The position numbers and the translations under genes are program-made. From positions 1 through 22,416 of the forward strand of contig JBFXAN010000105.1 in NCBI GenBank assembly GCA_050184225.1: 22,416 nucleotides of DNA, given 5' to 3'. The notes under the pieces were generated by a model, which saw only the letters and a list, made by a program, of their open reading frames with translations, made no database searches and had not been told where the DNA came from. Within the stretch, counting starts at the first letter, position 1; each line of letters opens with the position of its first letter. The DNA is from JBFXAN01 sp050184225. GTDB taxonomy: Bacteria; Chloroflexota; Dehalococcoidia; CAUJGQ01. This document shows positions 1 to 7,707 of the stretch, in pieces.

Positions 1-207
1 CCTTTGCTCGTCTGCGGATACCTCGCTCGACCCTGGTACATCGAGGGCCGGCGAGGGGGAGGATTGCAACGCTGAAACCTGTGCGGAGTCCACACAGGTT
101 TCCCACCTCCGTCCACGTAGGCGAATCACTGCGCGATCTCGCGTGTGCACGCTCAGGCGCGATTCTGACGATGTGACGGGAAACCCAACCGGGAAGCCAC
201 CGGCCAC
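1..207 (-). CDS. Partial gene downstream of tape measure, probable tail-side protein
   Basis: A reading frame opens at a GTG (207-205) and stays open for 69 codons to the window edge. A strong ribosome binding site GGAGG (219-215) lies 7 bases before the GTG, and the preceding tape measure gene stops at 222-220, so the two are translationally close. The visible N-terminus starts VAGGFPVGFPVTSSESRLSV and is rich in Ser, Pro and Arg; no domain is recognisable. By position, a distal tail or other tail component would be expected, but that rests on gene order only. A 10-bp inverted repeat (74-83 and 93-102) falls within this frame. Confidence 0.5.
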   Translation of the reverse strand, partial: MAGGFPVGFPVTSSESRLSVHTRDRAVIRLRGRRWETCVDSAQVSALQSSPSPALDVPGSSEVSADEQR

Positions 208-219
208 GGCGACGCCTCC

Positions 220-3200
220 CTAGAATCGACTCCGCAGATACTCGGTCATGAAATCGTGGCTCGCCTGTCCCACTTCCCGCTGTGATACATGCGCGGTGAT
301 GCCATCGTCGTGCAGGTCACGGCGCAGGCTGATAAGTTCCTGCTCAACGCGGCGGAGGGCGCTCAACTCCTGCTCGATCCGGTGCAGGCCGCTGACGATC
401 GGCGCGACGCCGCTCCCGCTGCTCCCACCGGCGCCGCCACCGGCGCCGCCACCGGGAAGGTTCGGACTGAAGCCGCCACCAGCCCGGAGCGTCTCGGCCG
501 CGCTACCCACCCCGGCAGCAAACGACTTCAGCCGCCCGCCGCTGCTGATCAACGCCTGCATCTGCTGGATCGCCTGCCCAAGTGAGATGCTTCCAGCGCC
601 ATACCGTTGCATGATCGCCGTCGCCTCGGCGCCGAGGCCCATCGACTGCGCCCGCGCGTAGAGCTGGCTGAGTTGTGCCTCACCCGCGAACTGCGCACCG
701 GCCGAGCCGCCCATCGGCGGCGTGTGGCCGGTGAAGCCCTCACCGCTGGCGAAGGGGTTGATCCCCTGGAACGCCAGCGCCGCCGTCATCGCGTTACCGC
801 CGAAGCCTTCGCCGCCCATCGGTTGCCCGACCAATGCGAGCGCCTGATCGACGTAGTACTTGCCAATCTGCTCCAAGCCCTCCGCCAGCGCCGCCGCGAG
901 CTGCGGCGTTGCGGGTCCGTAGATCCCCACCAAGGCCCAGAGGTTCGCCTTCGACGCTGACGGGCCGGTGAACGAGAAGCCGGATGGTGGCAGGCCCGTG
1001 TCGGCGATCTTGCCGGGGCCAAGAGCGCGTTGTGCCGTCGTCATCGAGACTTCGGCGGCGGTTGCGGCAGCAGCAGCGGCAACCTCTTTCATCCGCTGCG
1101 CTGCCAGCGCCGCACCGTCCGCCGCCGCCTGCGTCGCGTCCGTGATCCGGGCGGCCGTCTCCTCGGCGCTGAGCCCAAGGTCATCCATCGACGCGATGAT
1201 CGAAAGGATCTCCGCCTGCAGCGCGGGCGACATCTTGAGGAACCCCTCCGGAATGAGTTCCAGCGCCCGGTTCGCCCGCGTGGCGACGTCGACGAGTTGA
1301 TTGATATCACCGGTCGCGAGGAACTGATCCCATGCCGCCTTCCAATCGGCGAGCAGCGGCCCCCGGAGTTGCTCCGGCAGCTTCCCGATCTCGCGTTCGA
1401 TATCCACGCTCATCTCGGCGATCTTGGCGATCGTCGCCGCGCTACCGTCCGCCGCCTGGTGTTCGAGTAGATCGAAGAGTTTGCCAAACGTCGGTCCGAC
1501 CCGCTCGGCGAGGTTCGCCGCCTCGGTCGCCTGGGCGTAGGCGTTGGCATAGGTGTCGGCGGTGAGCGTCGCGCTGGCGATGGCGTCGGTATTGAGTCCG
1601 GCCAGCACATTGTCGAACTGTCCCTTGGCGTTCGCTCGCGCCTCCGGGGTGTCGAGGTTGAAGCTGGCCCAGAAGAGGAAGCGGAGGTTGTCGGCCGTCG
1701 CCTGGAGCGCCGGTCCACCCTTCGCCAGCAGGTCGTCAACGAACGCATCGAGGCCAGCGACGGCATCGCGGCCCATCTGTGCCGTCGCCTCTGGTCCCAT
1801 GGCCGCGTCGAGCAGAGCGCTGACATCGGCGCCACCCGGGCCGAGCCGGTCGGCGGCTGCCTTCGTGGTAAGAATCTTCTCCCGTGCCTCCAGTACGCCG
1901 TCCCAGGCGGTCTTGTTGGCTTCGAGGGCGGCTTGTTCCGCTTGCAGGACGGTGATGTTCGATTCGACCTTCGCCTTCCAGGCTTCCAGCACTTGGATAT
2001 CGGCGTTGATCGCGGCGGCCCGCTCCGAGTAGGGGTCCAGATACAGGAGATCCTGGTTCAGCCGGGCGATCTCGGCGTCGAGGTTGGCGGTGTCGATCGC
2101 GGACTGGCGCATCGACACGAACGGGATCCGCGCCACCTGGTCGAAGGCGCTGAGCGTATCCGTTGCCGTCGCGATCGGCGTACTCAGCCGTTCGTACTCC
2201 GACCGCATATCAGCGAGGCCGGCGGCGTAGAGGCCGGGGTCGATTGCACCCGAGTCGAGCAGGGCATTGAACCGGGCGACCCCGGCCTCGAGTTCGGCGA
2301 GGCCCGCCTCGGTGATCATCCGAATCGCGCCGACGACCTCGCCGGTGCCGCCCAACAGGCCGATAACGTAGCCCTCGGTCGTCATCTCGCCGTAGCGGAT
2401 CGTCAGCTTCGACGGTGAGCCAAGCTGCAGGGTGCGCGTGAGCGCGTCGAGTGGTGCCTGCCCCAATCGACGGCTGGCGCTGACCACAGCGGGGATGCCG
2501 CGCTCCAAGCCAATGGCGAAGCCCTCAGAACCCCATCCGCCGTACCGAATGAAGTCCTTCGAAGGACTGCCGGCGTGAATCGATTGCTGGGTCGAATCCT
2601 TGGCCGCCGATGCGAGCATCGCGGCGGCCACCCGCACCCGTGAGATCCCGGCTTCCAGACCGGCAGCGAACGACGCCGCCGCGTTGGCGCCGAAGGAGGA
2701 GGCGTCGAACGACAGTTCCTCCTTGGCTGCCCCCGCCGCGTCCGCCGCCTTCTGGATAATGATCGTCTTCTTGCCTTCAAAGCCGCCTGCCCATGACAGC
2801 GCCGACTCCGCGCCGGGGGCATCGAGATCGACGATCACCGCCTCTTTGGTGAGTCGCATCGCCTCCTTGGCGCTGTCGGGTACCTGACCGATCGCCACCT
2901 TGAACGCCTCGACGAAGCCAGTCAGTACGCCCTTGAGATCATCGATCGAACCCTGGATACCGAGCGTTTCCTTCGCCGCTGCGCCCTGCGCCTCGGCATA
3001 GTCGCGCGTCGCTGCTGTCGCGTTCTCGTATGGCGCCTTGGCCTCATCGACGACCTTGTTGATCCGGTCGAGGGCATCAGCGGCGCCGGGGCCACCCTTG
3101 GCGATGATGTCGATCTCGCGGTGCATCTTCTCGATTGCGGGCGCCGCCGCCTCGGACTGGTTCACCATGTCATGCGCCCGGTCCGCCCACCGTTGCAAGT

Positions 3201-4572
3201 CTTCGGGATTCAGCGCCGAGGTCATCGCCTTGGCGCTGGAGGCGACGCTATCGAGCGCCGTCACCTGCCGGTTCCACGTCATCTCGGCGGCGGTGGCGCG
3301 GCCGGAAAGCTCATCGATCCGCTTCACCGCCTCCCCAAGCGGGTCAGCGATCTTCTCCGCTTGCTCCGCCGTCTTGCCAAGCGCCTGCGCGAGCAGTCCG
3401 ACATTCGTAACAGAGCCGCCCATCTGTTCGCCAGCGGTCGCTGCTGCGGTACCGGCCTCCTGTGCGGCGAGTCCGGCGGCGGCGTTGGCGCGGGCATTCT
3501 CCGCGGCGATCCGGTTCACCTCCACCATCGCCGCGCCGTGCGCTTCGAACTGTTTCGTGCTCTGGGATTGCGCCTCGGTCATGTTCTCGACCGACGGCGG
3601 GATGCCATCGAGCGCCTTCTTCGTCGCATCGATGGCGGTGCCTGCCACGCGGAAGGGGAGGGTGACTTGCTTGAGGAGCCCTTGGCCGATCGTCTTGAAC
3701 ACCGGGTTGTCGAGGGCGCCGATCACCGCCGTTGTCTTCTCCGTCAACTCCGTCAGCGCCGGAATCGCCTGGGTGCCGATCGCGATGCCCAGGGTTTCGA
3801 GATTGCCCCGGAGCTCCTCGATCTTGCCGTTCAGCGTCTCCATCCGGGCGGCGGACGTTTCCGACGCGCCAGCCGTCTCGGCGACGCTCTGGTTGTACGC
3901 CTGCCAGCCATCAACCCCGTTGCGTAAGAAAATCGACCCGGCGCGGACGGCATCGCTGCCGAAGATGGTAGCGAGACTCTGCGCCTTCTGCGCCTCGGTT
4001 GCGTTCCCAAGTGCCCGTTCGAGCTGCCCGAGGACGTTCTCGAAGGGGAGTGCCGCACCGGACGCCGTGAACAGGGAGATATTGAGCCGTTCTAGTTCGG
4101 CGCGGGCCGTTGCCGATGGCGCGGCCAGCGACAGCAGCATCGTCTTGAGGCTGCTGCCGGAGTCCGAACCCTTCAAGCCGTTGAGGCCAAGCAACCCGAT
4201 CGCGGCGGCCGTCTCTTCGAGCGACAACCCCGCCTGCCGTGCGACCGGTCCGACCTGGGACATCGCTTGCTGAAGCTGTTCGACGCTGATCGACGAGGCG
4301 TTCGCGTTCTTGACAAAGGTGTCGGCCATCCGTGTGGCGTCGGCGGCGGTGAGCCCAAAGGTGTTCATCGCATCGGCCATCAGCGTCGCCATGTTCCCGA
4401 CGCTGGCGCCGGTCGCCTCGGCCAGTTGCACCGTGCTCCGAGCAACCCCGCCGACGGTATCGGACACACTGACCCCGGCTTTGACCAACTCGCCCATCGC
4501 GGCCGCGGCCTCGGTCGCCGACTTGGTCGTATCGGCGCCGATCGACAGGGCAGCCTCCCGCATCGCCTCCAT
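220..4572 (-). CDS. Phage tail tape measure protein, main part (frameshifted from its N-terminus)
   Basis: This is the bulk of a TP901-type tape measure protein, the rod that sets tail length and helps DNA pass into the cell. The frame is open for 1450 codons from the first ATG, and family-like sequence continues upstream in this frame to about 4620, where it joins the N-terminal piece by a -1 shift. The first 250 residues match the PhageMin_Tail pattern, with Ala/Gly-rich helices and segments such as SVGNMATLMADAMNTFGL. Two GSPSK segments (about residues 668 and 718), each followed by an EGxxIGL pattern, are typical of tape measure proteins. Long Ala-rich helical stretches follow. Near the end a Gly-rich linker leads to a coiled coil with a repeated RxEQELxxLR unit. 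The stop is 13 bases before the next gene's GTG. Confidence 0.9.
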   Translation of the reverse strand: MEAMREAALSIGADTTKSATEAAAAMGELVKAGVSVSDTVGGVARSTVQLAEATGASVGNMATLMADAMNTFGLTAADATRMADTFVKNANASSISVEQLQQAMSQVGPVARQAGLSLEETAAAIGLLGLNGLKGSDSGSSLKTMLLSLAAPSATARAELERLNISLFTASGAALPFENVLGQLERALGNATEAQKAQSLATIFGSDAVRAGSIFLRNGVDGWQAYNQSVAETAGASETSAARMETLNGKIEELRGNLETLGIAIGTQAIPALTELTEKTTAVIGALDNPVFKTIGQGLLKQVTLPFRVAGTAIDATKKALDGIPPSVENMTEAQSQSTKQFEAHGAAMVEVNRIAAENARANAAAGLAAQEAGTAAATAGEQMGGSVTNVGLLAQALGKTAEQAEKIADPLGEAVKRIDELSGRATAAEMTWNRQVTALDSVASSAKAMTSALNPEDLQRWADRAHDMVNQSEAAAPAIEKMHREIDIIAKGGPGAADALDRINKVVDEAKAPYENATAATRDYAEAQGAAAKETLGIQGSIDDLKGVLTGFVEAFKVAIGQVPDSAKEAMRLTKEAVIVDLDAPGAESALSWAGGFEGKKTIIIQKAADAAGAAKEELSFDASSFGANAAASFAAGLEAGISRVRVAAAMLASAAKDSTQQSIHAGSPSKDFIRYGGWGSEGFAIGLERGIPAVVSASRRLGQAPLDALTRTLQLGSPSKLTIRYGEMTTEGYVIGLLGGTGEVVGAIRMITEAGLAELEAGVARFNALLDSGAIDPGLYAAGLADMRSEYERLSTPIATATDTLSAFDQVARIPFVSMRQSAIDTANLDAEIARLNQDLLYLDPYSERAAAINADIQVLEAWKAKVESNITVLQAEQAALEANKTAWDGVLEAREKILTTKAAADRLGPGGADVSALLDAAMGPEATAQMGRDAVAGLDAFVDDLLAKGGPALQATADNLRFLFWASFNLDTPEARANAKGQFDNVLAGLNTDAIASATLTADTYANAYAQATEAANLAERVGPTFGKLFDLLEHQAADGSAATIAKIAEMSVDIEREIGKLPEQLRGPLLADWKAAWDQFLATGDINQLVDVATRANRALELIPEGFLKMSPALQAEILSIIASMDDLGLSAEETAARITDATQAAADGAALAAQRMKEVAAAAAATAAEVSMTTAQRALGPGKIADTGLPPSGFSFTGPSASKANLWALVGIYGPATPQLAAALAEGLEQIGKYYVDQALALVGQPMGGEGFGGNAMTAALAFQGINPFASGEGFTGHTPPMGGSAGAQFAGEAQLSQLYARAQSMGLGAEATAIMQRYGAGSISLGQAIQQMQALISSGGRLKSFAAGVGSAAETLRAGGGFSPNLPGGGAGGGAGGSSGSGVAPIVSGLHRIEQELSALRRVEQELISLRRDLHDDGITAHVSQREVGQASHDFMTEYLRSRF

Positions 4573-5015
4573 CTGCTCAGTGGTGGCGCCGGTTGCGGCA
4601 CGGGTATCGGCCAGGGTTGCTGGAAGGTGGCGGCCGCGCCGACCGTGCCCTGGAACGCCGCCATCAATCCCTGCTGGGCGGTCGCTGCCGCCAGCATCCC
4701 GGTACCGAAGCCGAGCGCGGACTTGCCCAGGCCGGCGAACATCGTGTCGAGTTTGCTGCTTGCCTGGGTCAGTTTGTTGGTGGCGCTGGCGGCGTTTTCG
4801 ACGGTGGGCGTGACCTGGCCAAACGACCGCCCGAGGCTTTGCACACTGGACGCTGACGAGCGCATCTGCGCGGGGATACCGTTGAAGGCGGAGCCGATCG
4901 CCGCGCCGGACTGCGTTCCCGTCGTGCCAAGCTTCTGAAGGTCGCCACGCAGCGCCGCAAAGGCCGGAGCAGCCCTATTGTTGGCGTCTATGAGTACGCT
5001 GAGTCGTTCGGCCAT
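4380..5015 (-). CDS. Phage tail tape measure protein, N-terminal part
   Basis: The start MAERLSVLIDANNRAAPAF is typical of tape measure proteins, and good family-like sequence runs for about 132 codons to AAATFQQ. After that the frame turns into Arg/Pro-rich non-family sequence until its stop at 4380, while the correct continuation (ADTRAATGATTEQMEAM) lies in the -1 frame and leads into the main part. One extra C in the CCC run at 4614-4616 would give FQQPLADTRAATG and one uninterrupted protein of about 1600 residues. No slippery heptamer is visible at the junction, so programmed frameshifting is not favoured. The ATG lies 2 bases after a perfect 8-bp hairpin that also contains the AGGGG that could serve as ribosome binding site. 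Confidence 0.85.
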   Translation of the reverse strand: MAERLSVLIDANNRAAPAFAALRGDLQKLGTTGTQSGAAIGSAFNGIPAQMRSSASSVQSLGRSFGQVTPTVENAASATNKLTQASSKLDTMFAGLGKSALGFGTGMLAAATAQQGLMAAFQGTVGAAATFQQPWPIPVPQPAPPLSRWRRCGRLPCRSAPIRPSRRPRPRPRWASWSKPGSVCPIPSAGLLGARCNWPRRPAPASGTWRR

Positions 5016-5017
5016 GA

Positions 5018-5042
5018 TGAGCCCCTACGTGAGTGGGGCTCA
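5018..5042 (-). promoter_or_regulatory. Hairpin over the ribosome binding site of the tape measure gene
   Basis: Perfect arms TGAGCCCC (5018-5025) and GGGGCTCA (5035-5042) enclose a 9-base loop. On the minus-strand transcript the second arm carries the purine stretch AGGGG just upstream of the ATG at 5015. Folding would therefore hide the likely ribosome binding site. A role in lowering tape measure translation is inference. Confidence 0.5.
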
Positions 5043-5052
5043 CTCGATGGTT

Positions 5053-5069
5053 GGCCCAGAATGTGGGCC
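5053..5069. repeat. Short hairpin in the terminase/tape measure gap
   Basis: Arms GGCCCA (5053-5058) and TGGGCC (5064-5069) enclose a 5-base loop. It lies between the terminase stop (5097) and the tape measure start (5015). On the minus-strand transcript no run of U follows, so it is not a convincing intrinsic terminator. Confidence 0.35.
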
Positions 5070-5096
5070 GGGTTTTCAGGTGCGGGCGCGACGACC

Positions 5097-5705
5097 CTAG
5101 ATCAGCGTCAGCCGCATCGGCCGCCGGTCGGTCTGCGTCGCCAAGCCGAGCGCCGTCACCAGGTCGTCATGGGTGCCCACCTTGAAGGCGCCGTACTTGT
5201 CGTTGGCGTCCTCACTCACCCGGATCTCGTAGTCGAGCAACTCGCGGGTGAGCGCCTCGGCCTCGGCCAGTTGCCGCGGGAGATGGACGCGGCCGCCCTG
5301 CAACAATGCCTGCAATCGGCTGACCAGCCACGCCTTCCCGATCGTGACGCGGCTGCGTTCCTCGGTGCGGCGGTCGCCGTGCGTAAAGTAGCAGGCGATC
5401 ACGCGCTGCACCGCCGGGCGGAGCGCCACGAGCTCGTCGACCACTGGCTGCCCGACGCCGGTGGCATCCAGGTGTAGATCCGGCCGCGTCCCGGTGCGCT
5501 CGAACACCCCGCGACAGATCACGGCGATCCGGTGCGACACCGCCGGGTAGGGCGTGCCGAGGGGCAGGCGCTCCATGTGCCGGATCAGGTGATGCATGGC
5601 GGGCGGCGCCTGATCGCGTTCCGTCCGCTCGTCTTGCTCGGCAACGCAGATTGCCGTCGGGTCGACCTTCTGCCCGATGTCTACGCCAATCGTGAGAGAT
5701 CCCAC
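5097..5705 (-). CDS. Phage terminase large subunit, nuclease domain
   Basis: This is the C-terminal RNase H-fold nuclease of a phage terminase, which cuts concatemeric DNA during packaging. The beta-strand SLTIGVDIGQKVDPTAI carries the first acidic residue, LHLDATGVGQPVVDEL the second strand, and GTHDDLVTALGLAT near the end the last conserved aspartates. About 202 residues are present, right for the nuclease half alone. A GTG at 5705 preceded by AAGAGG could start it as a separate protein, overlapping the ATPase gene by 25 bases. Alternatively, one extra G in the GGG run at 5701-5703 gives AWGSLTIGVDIG and a single fused terminase of the normal size. The fused reading looks more natural because most large terminases are one chain. 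Confidence 0.85.
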   Translation of the reverse strand: MGSLTIGVDIGQKVDPTAICVAEQDERTERDQAPPAMHHLIRHMERLPLGTPYPAVSHRIAVICRGVFERTGTRPDLHLDATGVGQPVVDELVALRPAVQRVIACYFTHGDRRTEERSRVTIGKAWLVSRLQALLQGGRVHLPRQLAEAEALTRELLDYEIRVSEDANDKYGAFKVGTHDDLVTALGLATQTDRRPMRLTLI

Positions 5706-6484
5706 GCCTCCACCTCTTCTGCAAAGGCCCGCTCGACGTCCGCGCGGGTGAACGCCTGACTCTGCGCGTCCATGAACTCGCACTGGTATTCCTGCCGGTA
5801 CCACCACTCGCCCATGCTGCGCCGCTCCTCCTCGAGGAAGCTGGCCGGGATGCGGGGACACATCGTCGCCGGTACTTCGAACCGCTGCCAGGGTTCATCA
5901 CTCCGCCAGGCTTCGTACCACCATCCCCGGTTGCCGAATGGGGTTGAGAGCGCCAGCAGGCGGCCGCCGGAGACGGCGAGCATGGGCCGTGCGGAGACGT
6001 AGAGGTCCAACGGCACACGGGCCGCCTCGTCGATGATCAGGAGGCTGACGCCGCTGTAGCCGCGAACCGTGCCCTCCCTGCCCGGCAGGCTGACGATCCG
6101 CGATCCCGTATCGAGGGTGAGGCTGAGCGCCGTCTCGGACTCGGGCGACACCGGCCGGCCGGCACTCCGGTACACCTGGAGACACTTCTTGAACAACTCG
6201 CCCGACTGACGCAGTGTTGGACTGAGCAAGAGCACGAGGGCGCCCGGCGTGGTGAGGGCCGTGTGGACGGCGAGGACGGCGCTGACGGTGCTCTTGCCCG
6301 ACTGACGGCTGCAATTGAAGAGCAACCGGCTCGCCGTGCTCGTGAGCGCGTTTCGCTGCCACGGATCTGGGTCGAGGCCGGCCGCTTCCGCCAGTTCGAC
6401 AGGGTTCAACGGTGGTGCGTCCGCCGCGGCCAGTGCCGCTGATGCGCGTGCCTCCAGCGACGAGAGGCGGGTGATGGTGGTCAT
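5681..6484 (-). CDS. Phage terminase large subunit, ATPase domain
   Basis: This is the packaging motor ATPase. The Walker A motif is CSRQSGKS (residues 58-65), Walker B is SLLIIDEA (about 147-154) with the catalytic Glu at 153, and the coupling motif LALSTPFGNRG is at about 177-187. The C-terminal segment GEWWYRQEYQCEF is common at the end of this domain. The product of 267 residues lacks the nuclease domain, which is encoded in the overlapping -1 frame just downstream. Its start overlaps the stop of the upstream zinc-finger gene as ATGA (6484-6481), indicating translational coupling. A small terminase subunit is not identified by sequence; the upstream gene occupies its position. Confidence 0.93.
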   Translation of the reverse strand: MTTITRLSSLEARASAALAAADAPPLNPVELAEAAGLDPDPWQRNALTSTASRLLFNCSRQSGKSTVSAVLAVHTALTTPGALVLLLSPTLRQSGELFKKCLQVYRSAGRPVSPESETALSLTLDTGSRIVSLPGREGTVRGYSGVSLLIIDEAARVPLDLYVSARPMLAVSGGRLLALSTPFGNRGWWYEAWRSDEPWQRFEVPATMCPRIPASFLEEERRSMGEWWYRQEYQCEFMDAQSQAFTRADVERAFAEEVEAWDLSRLA

Positions 6485-6861
6485 GCTGGCCGCCGGGTGA
6501 GGCGCTCTAACTGCGCTTCGAGATCCACGATCCGTTGCTCAACGACACCGGCGGTGTAGAGGCGGACCGCCGCGCCGGCGAGGGCCGCCATCGCCTGGGC
6601 CTGCTTCGGCTCCAACTCGCCGCGGTGCACCTCGCCGAGGGCATCGAGCACGGTTGCCAGCACGGGCCGGAGCATGGACGGCACGAGGCGTGCGGCCCGT
6701 GCCGTCTTCGCTTTGCCGTGCCCGCCCCGGACCCGTGCCGCCTGGACCTCGGCCTGTCGATCGGGGTCATGCAGGGCGCAATAGCCGCTTGTCAGCACGA
6801 TCACCGCCTTGCACGGAGCACCGTCTTTGCGTGGCGCTTGGCAGGCAGCATCCGGCAGCAT
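6481..6861 (-). CDS. Zinc-finger protein in the small-terminase position
   Basis: This protein of about 126 residues begins with a treble-clef-like metal site: C-x9-C near the N-terminus followed by GYCALHDP. That N-terminal knuckle (Cys...PC...GYCxxHDP) is frequent in small phage proteins next to terminases. The C-terminal two thirds is helical, with a likely coiled coil VEQRIVDLEAQLERLTRR at the very end, which would suit oligomerisation. The start could be GTG at 6864 or the adjoining ATG at 6861; the ATG overlaps the upstream stop as TGATG and is chosen here. Its stop overlaps the terminase ATPase start. A role in DNA recognition for packaging is inference from position. Confidence 0.7.
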   Translation of the reverse strand: MLPDAACQAPRKDGAPCKAVIVLTSGYCALHDPDRQAEVQAARVRGGHGKAKTARAARLVPSMLRPVLATVLDALGEVHRGELEPKQAQAMAALAGAAVRLYTAGVVEQRIVDLEAQLERLTRRPA

Positions 6862-7637
6862 CACGCACCATCCCGCATCAACACCGGGCCGCCGCGGGCG
6901 ATGGCGAATGCTTCACGCCCCGCTGTCTTCGTTAACGCACAGGTGAGGCAGTCCGCCCCGTCCGGCGCTTTGAATTTACAGATGGACAGACCGGCCCTCG
7001 CCGGGTTGCAGGTCGCGCGTTGGTAGCCGTTGGCGATCTGAACCTGCTTGTGAAACCACCCGCGCTGCTCTTCGCCCTCAATTGTGTGACAGGTGCAGCC
7101 CGCCTCCTTGCACCGAGTGCGGCCGAGCGCCTTGATCGCCGCGCCTGGATCAGGCGCCACCTCAGCCAGCAGGGCACCGATATCCCTCCACCAGCCATCG
7201 CCGGGCCGCTCCTTCGTCATCATCGCGCCGAATTCGGTACACCGGCCGCGGCGACTATCCAAGAACACCAGTGCCTTCGTTGATGGTGCGGTGAGCACCG
7301 GCACACCGGCGCCGGCGAAGATGTATTCGGCGAGGTGGCCGAGTTCGTGATCGAGGATGCGCTCGATGGTGTAGGGAGAGCGGCTGATGGCGTCCGGGAT
7401 CAAGTTGACGACCGGCGAACCGCGTTCGGTCCAGGCCAAGCCCGAGGCCGGTGCGTATTCGTCGGAGCGGCGTTCGACGGTGGCGTCACCCCACCAGTCC
7501 AATGAAATGGGGACGTTGGTTTGCCTGACGCGGTGCCGCGTGTGCTGGAGGGCGCGGCTCTCGGACTCGAAGGGGACTTCGACATCGGACAAGCGCCGGA
7601 TGCGCACCCGCTCGTCGGTGTCGGTCGTCGTCAGCAT
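6861..7637 (-). CDS. HELGH metalloprotease-like protein with Cys-rich tail
   Basis: This 258-residue protein carries a zinc-protease motif ILDHELGHLAEY (HELGH at residues 97-101) with a plausible third ligand in CTEFGAMM (Glu135). The C-terminal 85 residues hold seven Cys (176, 181, 183, 210, 220, 230, 233) and a His (184), arranged like one or two structural zinc sites. There is no signal peptide or membrane segment, so it is expected to act in the cytoplasm. The ATG has a good ribosome binding site (AAGGA, 8 bases upstream). It overlaps the following zinc-finger gene and probably shares its transcript. I do not recognise a named family; the HExxH-plus-Cys layout recalls SprT-type proteins only in outline. 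Activity is inferred from the motif. Confidence 0.65.
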   Translation of the reverse strand: MLTTTDTDERVRIRRLSDVEVPFESESRALQHTRHRVRQTNVPISLDWWGDATVERRSDEYAPASGLAWTERGSPVVNLIPDAISRSPYTIERILDHELGHLAEYIFAGAGVPVLTAPSTKALVFLDSRRGRCTEFGAMMTKERPGDGWWRDIGALLAEVAPDPGAAIKALGRTRCKEAGCTCHTIEGEEQRGWFHKQVQIANGYQRATCNPARAGLSICKFKAPDGADCLTCALTKTAGREAFAIARGGPVLMRDGA

Positions 7638-7659
7638 GTGGTTATCCTTCTTGCTGTCT

Positions 7660-7694
7660 GGGTGACCCGGCCCGTGACCACGACCGGGCCACCC
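7660..7694 (-). terminator. Hairpin after the HTH gene, possible terminator
   Basis: Arms at 7660-7672 and 7682-7694 form a 13-bp stem with a 9-base loop. Two positions are mismatched as plus-strand RNA but become G-U pairs as minus-strand RNA, so the fold belongs to the minus-strand transcript. It lies between the HTH gene and the metalloprotease-like gene. No U-run follows, so it may slow transcription or protect an RNA end rather than terminate. Confidence 0.4.
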
Positions 7695-7707
7695 ATCCCC
7701 GGAGGAA

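Noticed and set aside
3038..4273. Long plus-strand frame of about 411 codons opposite the tape measure gene
   Set aside because: It is Ser/Ala-rich, has no family pattern and mirrors the codon bias of the strong minus-strand gene; a shadow frame.
4600..4640. Programmed -1 frameshift in the tape measure gene
   Set aside because: Programmed shifts are known for the tail chaperone genes upstream of tape measure, not in the tape measure itself, and there is no X XXY YYZ slippery site here.
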